In this document: positions 1 through 5,777 of the stretch, piece by piece
Layout of the letters: every line of letters begins with the position of its first letter
Numbering within the stretch: the first letter of the stretch is position 1
Assembly (NCBI GenBank): GCA_001778275.1
Contig: MFGM01000027.1
Location: 1-6,715, forward strand
DNA length: 6,715 nt
Source of the DNA: Candidatus Falkowbacteria bacterium RIFOXYC2_FULL_48_21
Lineage (GTDB): Bacteria > Patescibacteriota > Patescibacteriia > UBA11705 > JABHMO01
Direction: 5' to 3'
Notes under the pieces: model-generated
What the model was told of the DNA's origin: nothing
What the model saw: the letters and a program-made list of their open reading frames with translations, nothing else
Databases searched by the model: none
Made by a program: the position numbers and the translations under genes

Positions 1-106
1 TGATTATAGGATCATGAAAAACAGCTGGAAAATAATTCTGATCATCGGCGTGGTGATTATAGGATCATGAAAAACAGCTGGAAAATAATTCTGATCATCG
101 GCGTGG
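1..106. repeat. Perfect 53-bp tandem duplication (1-53 and 54-106)
   Basis: Bases 1-53 are repeated exactly at 54-106. Each copy holds the same ATG (14 and 67) and the same first codons of the Memo-like gene. Because 53 is not a multiple of three, the first ATG reads 18 codons (MKNSWKIILIIGV, then VIIGS) and stops at a TGA at 68-70. That TGA overlaps the second ATG as ATGA. The lack of any divergence and the position at the very edge of the window favour an assembly or contig-end artefact, but a recent real duplication cannot be excluded. Confidence 0.95.
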
Positions 107-894
107 CGGCGGCTATAACCGCCGCCGCGTTTTGGTTTGTTTGTTATGAAAATAAAAGCAACCCAGACATTAGTTTTTGTTGTGATTCGAAAACAATGAT
201 GACGAGCGGCATCGCGCCGCATCATGATTTGGCGAGTTCAATGATTGATGAGTTTTATCAGACGTTAAACTTGAAAAATAAAAAAATCGAAACGTTTATT
301 ATTCTTTCACCGAATCATGCCAACATCGGCAACACACCGGTAATCACGAGCTTGGTCGATCGGCAAACGGCGCAAGGCGCCGTGGACGTTGACACGGAAT
401 TGTTCGGCCGATTGAAATCTTTTGGGTTTGTCGGCGTTGATGAAAAAAATATCGTGGTCGAACACGGCGTTGCCGTTCATTTGCCGTTTATCAAAAAGTA
501 TTTTCCCGACGCGCGCGTCGTGCCGCTGGCGTTTTCCACAAAAATAAAAACAGCCGAATCATTTGAGTTGGCGCAAGCGTTGAAAAAGATTTTGGAAGAC
601 GAAAATGTTTTTTTGCTCGCATCGCTTGATTTTTCGCATTACTTATCGTTAACCACGGCGCAAGCGAAAGATGCGGAAACCATGGCCGCGATGAAAAATT
701 TTGACTACGAAAAAATCGCTTCGTTCGGTAGCGACAACGTTGATTCGCCGCAAGCGCTCATTATTTTTCTGCGCGCAATGGAGCTTTCGGGTGCGAAGAA
801 TATCACCGAGTTGGCGCACAAAAGTTCAAGTGATTTTTTGGCGGGGGCGGTTGAAAATGTCACATCTTATTTTTGTTGGTGGTTTGGAAGATGA
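67..894 (+). CDS. Memo/LigB-like protein (AmmeMemoRadiSam system protein B family), membrane-anchored
   Basis: This 275-residue protein belongs by motif to the Memo family of the LigB-like dioxygenase fold. The family is known for its link with AMMECR1 and radical-SAM proteins (AmmeMemoRadiSam), and its biochemical role in bacteria is not settled. Visible landmarks are SGIAPHHDL (His52/His53), LSPNHA (His84), VEHGVAVHLPFI (His133, His138) and LASLDFSHYL (His191). In this order they match the conserved His-containing blocks of Memo, and the protein ends SYFCWWFGR with a late Cys270. Residues 6-26 are hydrophobic and form an uncleaved anchor or signal segment, so the domain probably lies outside the cytoplasm. 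No good Shine-Dalgarno is seen; AGGA lies only two bases before the ATG. The duplication at 1-106 makes the true upstream context uncertain. No AMMECR1 or radical-SAM partner is in the window. The gene looks more AT-rich than the cluster downstream. The family call is firm; the substrate is unknown. Confidence 0.85.
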   Translation: MKNSWKIILIIGVAAAITAAAFWFVCYENKSNPDISFCCDSKTMMTSGIAPHHDLASSMIDEFYQTLNLKNKKIETFIILSPNHANIGNTPVITSLVDRQTAQGAVDVDTELFGRLKSFGFVGVDEKNIVVEHGVAVHLPFIKKYFPDARVVPLAFSTKIKTAESFELAQALKKILEDENVFLLASLDFSHYLSLTTAQAKDAETMAAMKNFDYEKIASFGSDNVDSPQALIIFLRAMELSGAKNITELAHKSSSDFLAGAVENVTSYFCWWFGR

Positions 895-962
895 GGTTTT
901 GTTTCGCCGGTGTTCAATTCTTCATGCCGCTAAAAGCGGCGCGAACGAGTCACACTTCTCTT

Positions 963-1050
963 GCTGAAGCAAGGTGAAGATTGATGTGTGTTGCGAAGAG
1001 CGCGGCGTGCGCCGCGCCCTCCGCAACAAGACTCTTCACCCCGCTTTAGC
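963..1050. repeat. Large nested imperfect palindrome
   Basis: Four arms pair in nested order: GCTGAAGC 963-970 with GCTTTAGC 1043-1050 (one G-U); GGTGAAGA 973-980 with TCTTCACC 1033-1040; GTTGCG 990-995 with CGCAAC 1022-1027; GCGCGGCG 1000-1007 with CGCCGCGC 1010-1017. The arms are separated by 2x2, 9x5 and 4x4 internal loops. A further outer pairing, GAGTCAC 947-953 with GTGACACTC 1051-1059, is possible with a two-base bulge. About 30 base pairs form across 88 nt. It could be a structured RNA, a REP/MITE-type intergenic element, or a transcript 3' end; no T tract follows directly. Confidence 0.7.
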
Positions 1051-1130
1051 GTGACACTCCGGGCGCGCGAAGCGCGATTGGCACCTGTTTGTGCGTTTTG
1101 TTGGCTTAAATTAGCGTTAAGATACGATTA

Positions 1131-1161
1131 TTAAAAGGCGGCTTCCGGCCGTCTCTTTTAA
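1131..1161. terminator. Terminator-like hairpin, possibly bidirectional
   Basis: TTAAAAG (1131-1137) pairs with CTTTTAA (1155-1161). Above a small internal loop, CGGC (1139-1142) pairs with GCCG (1148-1151) around TTCCG. The A-rich left and T-rich right flanks fit a terminator readable from either strand. It lies about 240 bp past the Memo-like stop, so it may instead insulate the promoter of the next cluster. The stem is modest, and GATACG occurs on both sides (1121-1126 and 1165-1170). Confidence 0.4.
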
Positions 1162-1175
1162 TATGATACGCAAAC

Positions 1176-1223
1176 TTGACAAAATTTTAGATTTATAGTA
1201 AGGTGTCGTTTCGAACTTTGACA
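1176..1223 (+). promoter_or_regulatory. Candidate promoter region with two TTGACA boxes
   Basis: Perfect -35 consensus hexamers TTGACA lie at 1176-1181 and 1218-1223, in an AT-rich stretch upstream of the cluster's first gene and with no competing gene. The -10 elements are less clear. TATAGT (1194-1199) and GATAAT (1235-1240) each match five of six consensus bases, but they sit only 12 and 11 bp from the boxes. At 17-bp spacing the matches are poor (TAAGGT 1199-1204 for the first box). This is the likely promoter area, but the exact start is not resolved. Confidence 0.35.
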
Positions 1224-1231
1224 ACTATGTT

Positions 1232-1271
1232 ACGGATAATACGGATGAAAAACGGATTATACGGATAGAAC
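1232..1271 (+). repeat. Two 20-bp direct repeats, each with two ACGGAT boxes
   Basis: ACGGATAATACGGAT (1232-1246) and ACGGATTATACGGAT (1252-1266) are 14/15 identical and start 20 bp apart. The four ACGGAT hexamers start at 1232, 1241, 1252 and 1261. Spacings of 9, 11 and 9 bp put them roughly on one face of the helix. They lie just after the second TTGACA box and upstream of the cluster, which suits an operator for a protein that binds several sites. They could instead be a remnant of a dispersed repeat. Confidence 0.6.
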
Positions 1272-1293
1272 AAAGTGACGTTGATTTATGATT

Positions 1294-1326
1294 GTTCGGA
1301 AAGGGTTTTTCCGTACAGTTTTTTTT
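1294..1326 (+). promoter_or_regulatory. Leader hairpin followed by a T run (possible attenuator)
   Basis: CGGAAA (1297-1302) pairs with TTTCCG (1308-1313) around GGGTT. After one T-T mismatch the stem can be extended by GT 1294-1295 with AC 1315-1316. Eight T's follow at 1319-1326. This is terminator-shaped and sits about 50 bp before the first start codon of the cluster, inside the likely leader RNA. The stem is short and rather AT-rich, so efficiency is doubtful. Confidence 0.3.
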
Positions 1327-1378
1327 GTTGTGGCAGTCGAGTGAGCAGATCCTTAACCTTAACAAGGAGGGAAAAAGG

Positions 1379-3157
1379 ATGAAAAAGCTCATTGGTGCGG
1401 TGCTGTTTTCTTTGGTTCTGCTGGCGTCGTTCACGGCGTCGGCCAACTCTCTTCCGCCGCTACGGGTCTCTGATCCGTTCGGCGAAGTGACGGCGGGTAC
1501 GTGTATGCCGTTGTACGTCATCACGTGGGGCGGCGAGTATGCCGTGATTCACGCGAATGGCGACGCGGCGCACACCACTCCGAATTCGTTGTTCGGAAAG
1601 GCGGGGCTGTGTTTCGACCTGATTCACGAAGATAGTCCGGAAAAGCAGCTGTCCGGTTACGTGACCGGCAAGACTGCGCTTTTGCGTGGCACTGTCGGTA
1701 TGGGCGTGGCGGGCAACGAGTTTCTCTTGTTCGACTCACGTCTCCAGCCGGTCGCTGTCATTTTGCTCACGCGGTCAACGGGCGGTGATGCTCTGGTCGT
1801 GGGACCCGGTATTAGTACGCTCGCAAATCTGGTGAACAAGTTGATTGCGCTCCAAAAGTACGGTCCCCACATGGACTTTCTCATCGCGACTCTTAAGTTT
1901 GCTGGATTGTCCATGAAGGATGTAAAGATCGTGTGGACAAGCGGCTTGACGGGAGAGGACAAGGACAAGCCGTCCGATGCTTTGTTGGAAAAACGGGCGG
2001 ATGCGGCGTTCGTAATCACGTTTGATGCGAACACGCTGTCGTCCGGTGGAACGGTGGGTACGGGATCGGAGGGCAGTTTGAAGGGCGCTCGAACCATCTT
2101 TACGACCAAGTCCGTTGATCACGCGACGTTCGACGTGTACTATGCGCGCGCTGATTATCTGGCAACGCATCGAGACGCGCTCGGCAAGTTCGCGGAGTTG
2201 ATCATGGTATCGCAGGCGGAATTGATTGCGCTCAACAAGGCCAAGGGGCCGGGGTGGAAAGCGGCGGTTACCGCATTTCAGAAGATTTTGAGCAAGACCG
2301 TCCCTGATTACGCCTCGGCGCAGGACATGTTCATGGACTGCACGCCGGCCGGGCTGGCGCTCAATGAAAAGTTTTTCACTGATCCGAATTTCATGCGCAA
2401 CTTTGACACGGTGGTGTCGGAGATTCAGGACGCTTACATTGAGCTTGGCGCATTGACCAAGAAGATGCCGATGAAGCATGCCGGCTGGGATTACGCGGCC
2501 CTGAAGCGCGGCGGCACGCTGTCGTATCAGGCGGCGACACCGAAGTTTGACGAGGCCAAAGTGACGGCGGTGGTGTCGGAGCTGGACAGAAGTGGTACTT
2601 TGGATGAACGGCTTATGGATAAGCCGATCGAAGTATTGTTTTCCCCTAACGAGGAAAAGTTCGATATCGCGCCGTTCAAGCCGCATTTCGATGGCTTACT
2701 GGCAAAGCTGGCGGTAGCCGGTGGTTCGCTCATGGTTATTGAGGGACATGCTGATCCGCTCGGATATTTGAAGTGCCTCAAGGCATCGAAAGATCCGGCG
2801 TATGCAGCCAAGATGGATAAGGAGTTGGCAAGCAAGGGCGGCATTGTGGCCGCGTGTTTGTCGAAAAATCCGGGTCCGGCTGAACTGGCCAGGGTCAAGC
2901 AGGCCGCAAAGAACAAGAGCGCCATGCGGGCGTATGCGGTGCGCGATGCATTCATTGCGTATGCGCGAGAGAAAAAGCTGACCTTTGATCCGACGCAATT
3001 CACGATCAATCCAAGCGGGATTGAAAAGCCAAAGTCCGGTATGTGCGGAGAGATTCCGTGCGCACCGAAGACTGATGCTGATTGGAGAGCCAACATGAGA
3101 GTTCTCTTCAAGGTGATTCAAGTTGAAGCCGAAGCTTCCACGTTCGAAGCGCTGTAA
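1379..3157 (+). CDS. Secreted substrate-binding-like/OmpA-domain fusion protein
   Basis: This 592-residue protein starts at the ATG seven bases after AAGGAGGG (1364-1371). An in-frame TTG at 1292 has no such site and would bury the signal peptide. Residues 1-23 form a classic signal peptide (MKK, hydrophobic core, SFTASANS cleavage region). Residues ~26-375 resemble a periplasmic binding protein of the NMT1/SsuA/TauA kind: an ITWGGEYAVIHANG opening like that of the family, RSTGGDA at 132-138, and a DVYYARADYL strand near 252-261. Residues ~418-580 resemble an OmpA C-terminal peptidoglycan-binding domain: EVLFSPNEEKFD, the IEGHADPLG turn with Asp459, Arg517 in AMRAYAVRD, and ANMRVLFKV as the usual closing NRRVEF-like strand. 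Asp459 and Arg517 are at the positions that hold diaminopimelate in OmpA proteins. An insertion of roughly 45 residues (465-510) separates them. There is no permease or ATPase nearby, so a role in sensing or scaffolding is more likely than uptake; the ligand is unknown. Confidence 0.8.
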   Translation: MKKLIGAVLFSLVLLASFTASANSLPPLRVSDPFGEVTAGTCMPLYVITWGGEYAVIHANGDAAHTTPNSLFGKAGLCFDLIHEDSPEKQLSGYVTGKTALLRGTVGMGVAGNEFLLFDSRLQPVAVILLTRSTGGDALVVGPGISTLANLVNKLIALQKYGPHMDFLIATLKFAGLSMKDVKIVWTSGLTGEDKDKPSDALLEKRADAAFVITFDANTLSSGGTVGTGSEGSLKGARTIFTTKSVDHATFDVYYARADYLATHRDALGKFAELIMVSQAELIALNKAKGPGWKAAVTAFQKILSKTVPDYASAQDMFMDCTPAGLALNEKFFTDPNFMRNFDTVVSEIQDAYIELGALTKKMPMKHAGWDYAALKRGGTLSYQAATPKFDEAKVTAVVSELDRSGTLDERLMDKPIEVLFSPNEEKFDIAPFKPHFDGLLAKLAVAGGSLMVIEGHADPLGYLKCLKASKDPAYAAKMDKELASKGGIVAACLSKNPGPAELARVKQAAKNKSAMRAYAVRDAFIAYAREKKLTFDPTQFTINPSGIEKPKSGMCGEIPCAPKTDADWRANMRVLFKVIQVEAEASTFEAL

Positions 3158-3165
3158 GGAGGTGA
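3156..3165 (+). promoter_or_regulatory. Extended Shine-Dalgarno overlapping the upstream stop
   Basis: AAGGAGGTGA is a near-complete complement of the 16S rRNA 3' end. It overlaps the TAA stop (3155-3157) of the upstream fusion gene and lies four bases from the ATG at 3170. This tight arrangement supports translational coupling and fixes the start of the VWA gene. Confidence 0.85.
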
Positions 3166-3169
3166 GACC

Positions 3170-3994
3170 ATGAAAAAGTGGACGCTCATTCTCGTAGCGC
3201 TCGCGCTCTGCTTCGGTTGTCAGGAACGACGCCAGTCGTCGGCTCCGACCGTAAACAAACAGCCGAATAAGAAGGCGGCAGTCGATCCGGCAAAAGCGCC
3301 GGCGGAAAAGGCCGCTGTGAAGCAGAAGGTGGAAGCGGAAAAATTCGTCTGGCCGCCCTTGCGAGAGCCGGGCAAAGAGATCGTCGTGGCGCCAAACGTC
3401 ATGGCGAAGAATTACCTGGTGATTCTGGACGGATCGGGTAGCATGAATGAAGCTACCTGCGCCGAAGGCTCCAAAATGTTGACGGCGCAAAAAGCGCTTG
3501 ATCAGTTTGTGAAAGATCTGCCTGAAGATGCAAATCTCGGTTTGGTCTATTTCGTAGACAAGAAAAAGATTTACGCACCAATTCCGCTTGGTACGAACAA
3601 TCGAAAAGAGTTCGTTGACGCGGTCAATCAGATTCGCGGGAACGGGCGCACGCCTCTCCGGGAGTCGATTGAAAAAGCTCGGAACATTTTAGACTTGCAG
3701 GGGCAAGCGCAAAGTGGTTTGGGCGAGTATACGATCGTGGTGGTGACCGACGGAGAAGAAACAGTGGATGAGACGCTGGCACCGCTTGATCGAGTGGTGC
3801 GGTCGATCATCGAGAACACGCCCATCGCGCTTTATACGATTGGTTTTTGTATCAGTGGAAATCATTCGCTGAATCGGTCCGGTGTGACCTATCGCGATGC
3901 GAGAAATCCGGCCGAGTTGGCGAGCGCTCTGCAAGGAGTACTGGCCGAGTCGCCGGAATTCAGTGTTCTCGAGTTCGAACCAACCGCCCCTTAA
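3170..3994 (+). CDS. VWA-domain probable lipoprotein with intact MIDAS
   Basis: This is a 274-residue von Willebrand factor A protein. Residues 1-16 are a lipoprotein-type signal, with Cys17 as the likely lipidated residue in LALCFGC; the Cys at -3 is not canonical, so lipidation is probable rather than certain. Residues ~18-60 are a Lys/Ala/Pro-rich linker of low complexity. The VWA domain covers ~80-265. It has all three metal-ion-dependent adhesion site elements: Asp87-x-Ser89-x-Ser91 in ILDGSGSM, Thr161 in GRTPLRES, and Asp194 in VVVTDGEET. Such domains bind a divalent cation and use it to grip an acidic partner residue. The gene starts 12 bases after the upstream stop and sits between two related binding-protein/OmpA fusions, which suggests that it bridges or senses these proteins at the membrane surface. 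The VWA call is firm; the partner is inferred. Confidence 0.9.
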   Translation: MKKWTLILVALALCFGCQERRQSSAPTVNKQPNKKAAVDPAKAPAEKAAVKQKVEAEKFVWPPLREPGKEIVVAPNVMAKNYLVILDGSGSMNEATCAEGSKMLTAQKALDQFVKDLPEDANLGLVYFVDKKKIYAPIPLGTNNRKEFVDAVNQIRGNGRTPLRESIEKARNILDLQGQAQSGLGEYTIVVVTDGEETVDETLAPLDRVVRSIIENTPIALYTIGFCISGNHSLNRSGVTYRDARNPAELASALQGVLAESPEFSVLEFEPTAP

Positions 3995-4001
3995 CCGGGG
4001 C
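3986..4001. other. Short GC hairpin over the VWA stop codon
   Basis: GCCCC (3986-3990) pairs with GGGGC (3997-4001), with the TAA stop in the TTAACC loop. It is immediately followed by the longer hairpin at 4005-4050. The two may act together on the transcript between the VWA and second fusion genes. Confidence 0.5.
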
Positions 4002-4004
4002 AAC

Positions 4005-4050
4005 GGTGTTCCTGCCTCGCTTCATATTAATAGAAGCGGGGCAGGACACC
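4005..4050. other. Strong intercistronic hairpin
   Basis: GGTGT plus CCTGCCTCGCTTC (4005-4009, 4011-4023) pairs with GAAGCGGGGCAGG plus ACACC (4033-4050). This gives 18 base pairs with one G-U, one bulged T (4010) and a nine-base AT-rich loop. No T run follows; the sequence goes straight into the ribosome binding site of the next gene. It is therefore better read as an RNA stability, processing or partial-attenuation element than as a full terminator. Confidence 0.75.
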
Positions 4051-4071
4051 CATAACCCCAAAGGAGGGCTG

Positions 4072-5712
4072 ATGACTAGAACACATTGGATCGTGCTCGC
4101 TGTTTGCCTCTTGGTAGTCGGCGCGGGATTCGGCATCTACCTGTTGCTTGGCTGGATGTCGGAGAAAAACGCGATCGAAGAAGAAGAAAAGGCCAAGCAA
4201 GAAGAAGTGGAAAAAAAGCAGCAGGAAGAAGAGGCTAAAGTAAAGCTCACAGCAGCCAAGGACGTGAAAGCGGAAATCCGCATCGCGCTTGACAGCTGGG
4301 CAGGCTACTTTTTCATCCGTTCTGAAGACATGCGTAAGCGTATGATGCAGGGCGGGTACTTGCTGAAGATTACCAAGGATAAGGCGGATTATGCGGATCG
4401 CATGAAGCGGTTCGCGGCCGGAGAATATGACATGGTGGTGGCGACGATTGATTCAGACATTCTGAACGCCGCGCCATACAAGTATCCCGGACTGATCTTC
4501 ATCGTGATTGATGAGTCAAAAGGCGGCGACGCTGTTTACGCTCGCGCGGACAAGGTGAAAAACCTGAATGATCTGCGCGGCAAGAGGGTGAAAGTCGCTT
4601 TTACGCCCAGTTCTCCGAGTCATCATCTGTTAAAGGTGGTGAAAGATCGGTTCAATCTGCCGGAGATTTTGCCGGTTGATAAAGAGTTGCGTGTGGAAAC
4701 GTTGGGTAACGACCAACAGGACGGTTCGAACGAAGCGTTTCTCAAGCTCGTGGCCGGGACGGTGGATGTGGCCGCGATTTGGGCGCCGGATACGGCGCGT
4801 GCGGCCGCGCAAAAAGGGCTGGTGAAGCTCATTGACACCGCTGACACGGCGCACGTGATTGTGGATGTACTAATCGTGAATTCGGACTACGTCCTGAAAA
4901 ACAGGGAAGTGGTGCGGCGGTTCCTGATCAACTACTTCTATACAATGAAGTATTACAAAGACAATCCGGAAATTCTACGGAAAGAAATCGCGAAAGAAAG
5001 CGGTTTGTCGGTCGAGGAGGCGGATGTCATGATCAAGGGGCTGGTGTGGTACGGACTGGTGGACAACTGCATCCAGTGGCTCGGCATTGCCGCGCCGGGT
5101 GAGTCGTCGCGGGAAATGATCGTGGACGCCATCAACAGCACGGTTGACGTGCTGATGAGTAACGGCGACTTCACGGAAAATCCCTTGCCAAACGGCAACC
5201 CGTACTTGATTTTCAGCCGAGACTTGCTCAGTGAGATTTACACCACCGAGTTTGCCGGCTTTTCCAAGGCCAGCGCCAAGCCGATTCCGGGTTCGCTTGA
5301 AGCCAAGTTTGCGCCCATGGCGGCGGAAGTTTGGAACGAGCGAGCTGAATGGGTGAATCTGGCGGTGGATACGGTCATTTTTCAGAGCGGCACTGCGCGT
5401 CTGACCGAAGAAGGCAAGATGGTCCTCGATGCGGCGGCGGAAAAGTTGAAGAGTTTCCCGCGCGCGCGTGTCAAGATCGTGGGTCACACGAATACGCAGG
5501 GCGATCCGGAGGAGAATAAGAAACTTTCTCTGGAACGCGCCGCGGCCGTGCGACAGTACATGATTGCCACGTATCGCATTGATCCGAATCGCTTGTTCGC
5601 GGTCGGCATGGGCGGTGAAAAACCGCTCGACCAGGGCACGGACGAGCCGGACGCATCGTGGCAAGGGCGGCTGAAGCGTGTGGAGCTGGTTCTGGTGCGC
5701 GAGGATCTTTAG
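4072..5712 (+). CDS. Membrane-anchored substrate-binding-like/OmpA-domain fusion protein
   Basis: This 546-residue protein starts at the ATG after AAAGGAGGG; the same frame is open further upstream, but only through the VWA gene. Residues ~6-27 are one transmembrane helix. Residues ~31-57 are almost entirely Glu, Lys and Gln (coiled coil). Residues ~66-390 are a binding-protein domain of the NMT1/SsuA type: IRIALDSWAGYFF at the start, SKGGDAVYA, the NLNDLRGKRVKVA strand, and GTVDVAAIWAPDTA, a motif typical of this family. Residues ~430-544 are OmpA-like: DTVIFQSGTARLT, VKIVGHTN, LSLERAAAV, GMGGEKPL, RLKRVELVL. The usual GHTD aspartate is Asn474 here, while Arg489 is kept. The MotB-like plan (one helix, then a peptidoglycan-binding end) would fix the binding domain between the inner membrane and the wall. 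It is probably a paralogue of the secreted fusion encoded at 1379-3157. The ligand is unknown. Confidence 0.82.
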   Translation: MTRTHWIVLAVCLLVVGAGFGIYLLLGWMSEKNAIEEEEKAKQEEVEKKQQEEEAKVKLTAAKDVKAEIRIALDSWAGYFFIRSEDMRKRMMQGGYLLKITKDKADYADRMKRFAAGEYDMVVATIDSDILNAAPYKYPGLIFIVIDESKGGDAVYARADKVKNLNDLRGKRVKVAFTPSSPSHHLLKVVKDRFNLPEILPVDKELRVETLGNDQQDGSNEAFLKLVAGTVDVAAIWAPDTARAAAQKGLVKLIDTADTAHVIVDVLIVNSDYVLKNREVVRRFLINYFYTMKYYKDNPEILRKEIAKESGLSVEEADVMIKGLVWYGLVDNCIQWLGIAAPGESSREMIVDAINSTVDVLMSNGDFTENPLPNGNPYLIFSRDLLSEIYTTEFAGFSKASAKPIPGSLEAKFAPMAAEVWNERAEWVNLAVDTVIFQSGTARLTEEGKMVLDAAAEKLKSFPRARVKIVGHTNTQGDPEENKKLSLERAAAVRQYMIATYRIDPNRLFAVGMGGEKPLDQGTDEPDASWQGRLKRVELVLVREDL

Positions 5713-5753
5713 TCGCAAGTCCAAAGTCCAAAGGTAAAAGTCAAAAGTCGGAA
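5712..5753 (+). repeat. Heptanucleotide tandem repeat, six units of GTCCAAA type
   Basis: Starting at the last base of the TAG stop, six 7-bp units follow without gaps: GTCGCAA, GTCCAAA, GTCCAAA, GGTAAAA, GTCAAAA, GTCGGAA. The phase is exact and the units diverge mainly in their middle bases. The array fills most of the gap before the next gene. It resembles the short tandem heptamer repeats known from intergenic regions of some bacteria, such as cyanobacterial STRR sequences. Function unknown. Confidence 0.75.
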
Positions 5754-5777
5754 TCGCATAAATAAGGGGGCTGGAAA

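Larger units (their letters stand above)
895..1378. other. Non-coding 484-bp region between the Memo-like gene and the downstream cluster
   Basis: I see no convincing gene here. From left to right it contains a small hairpin (GCCGC 926-930 pairing GCGGC 936-940, no T tract after it), a large nested palindrome (963-1050), a short GC hairpin (CGCGC 1064-1068 with GCGCG 1072-1076), a terminator-like hairpin (1131-1161), two TTGACA boxes (1176 and 1218), a repeat pair (1232-1271) and a leader hairpin with a T run (1294-1326). The last four groups make this the likely control region of the cluster that starts at 1379. Confidence 0.75.

Noticed and set aside
701..967. Short + strand open frame overlapping the end of the Memo-like gene
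   Set aside because: It lies mostly inside the Memo-like gene in another frame, with no ribosome binding site and no recognisable features.
1121..1170. GATACG on both sides of the 1131-1161 hairpin as a target-site duplication
   Set aside because: Six bases separated from the hairpin by a few unmatched bases may be chance; no transposase or terminal repeats support an insertion.
1232..1271. CRISPR-like repeat
   Set aside because: There are only two short units with almost no spacer and no cas genes; it fits an operator or small repeat better.
1292..1378. TTG-initiated extension of the secreted fusion
   Set aside because: It has no ribosome binding site, it passes through the T run, and it would place 29 residues before a classic signal peptide.
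1775..2686. Long antisense open frame (303 codons) opposite the secreted fusion gene
   Set aside because: The Arg/His/Leu-rich translation has no recognisable domain, and the opposite strand encodes a clear signal peptide and two domains. It is a shadow of the GC-rich gene.
2696..3490. Long antisense open frame spanning the fusion/VWA junction
   Set aside because: It crosses two well-supported genes, its composition is Arg/Phe/Leu-biased, and no domain is recognised.
3847..4071. Upstream extension of the anchored fusion gene (75 extra codons)
   Set aside because: It overlaps the VWA gene and crosses a strong hairpin. The ATG at 4072 follows AAAGGAGGG and begins a proper membrane segment.
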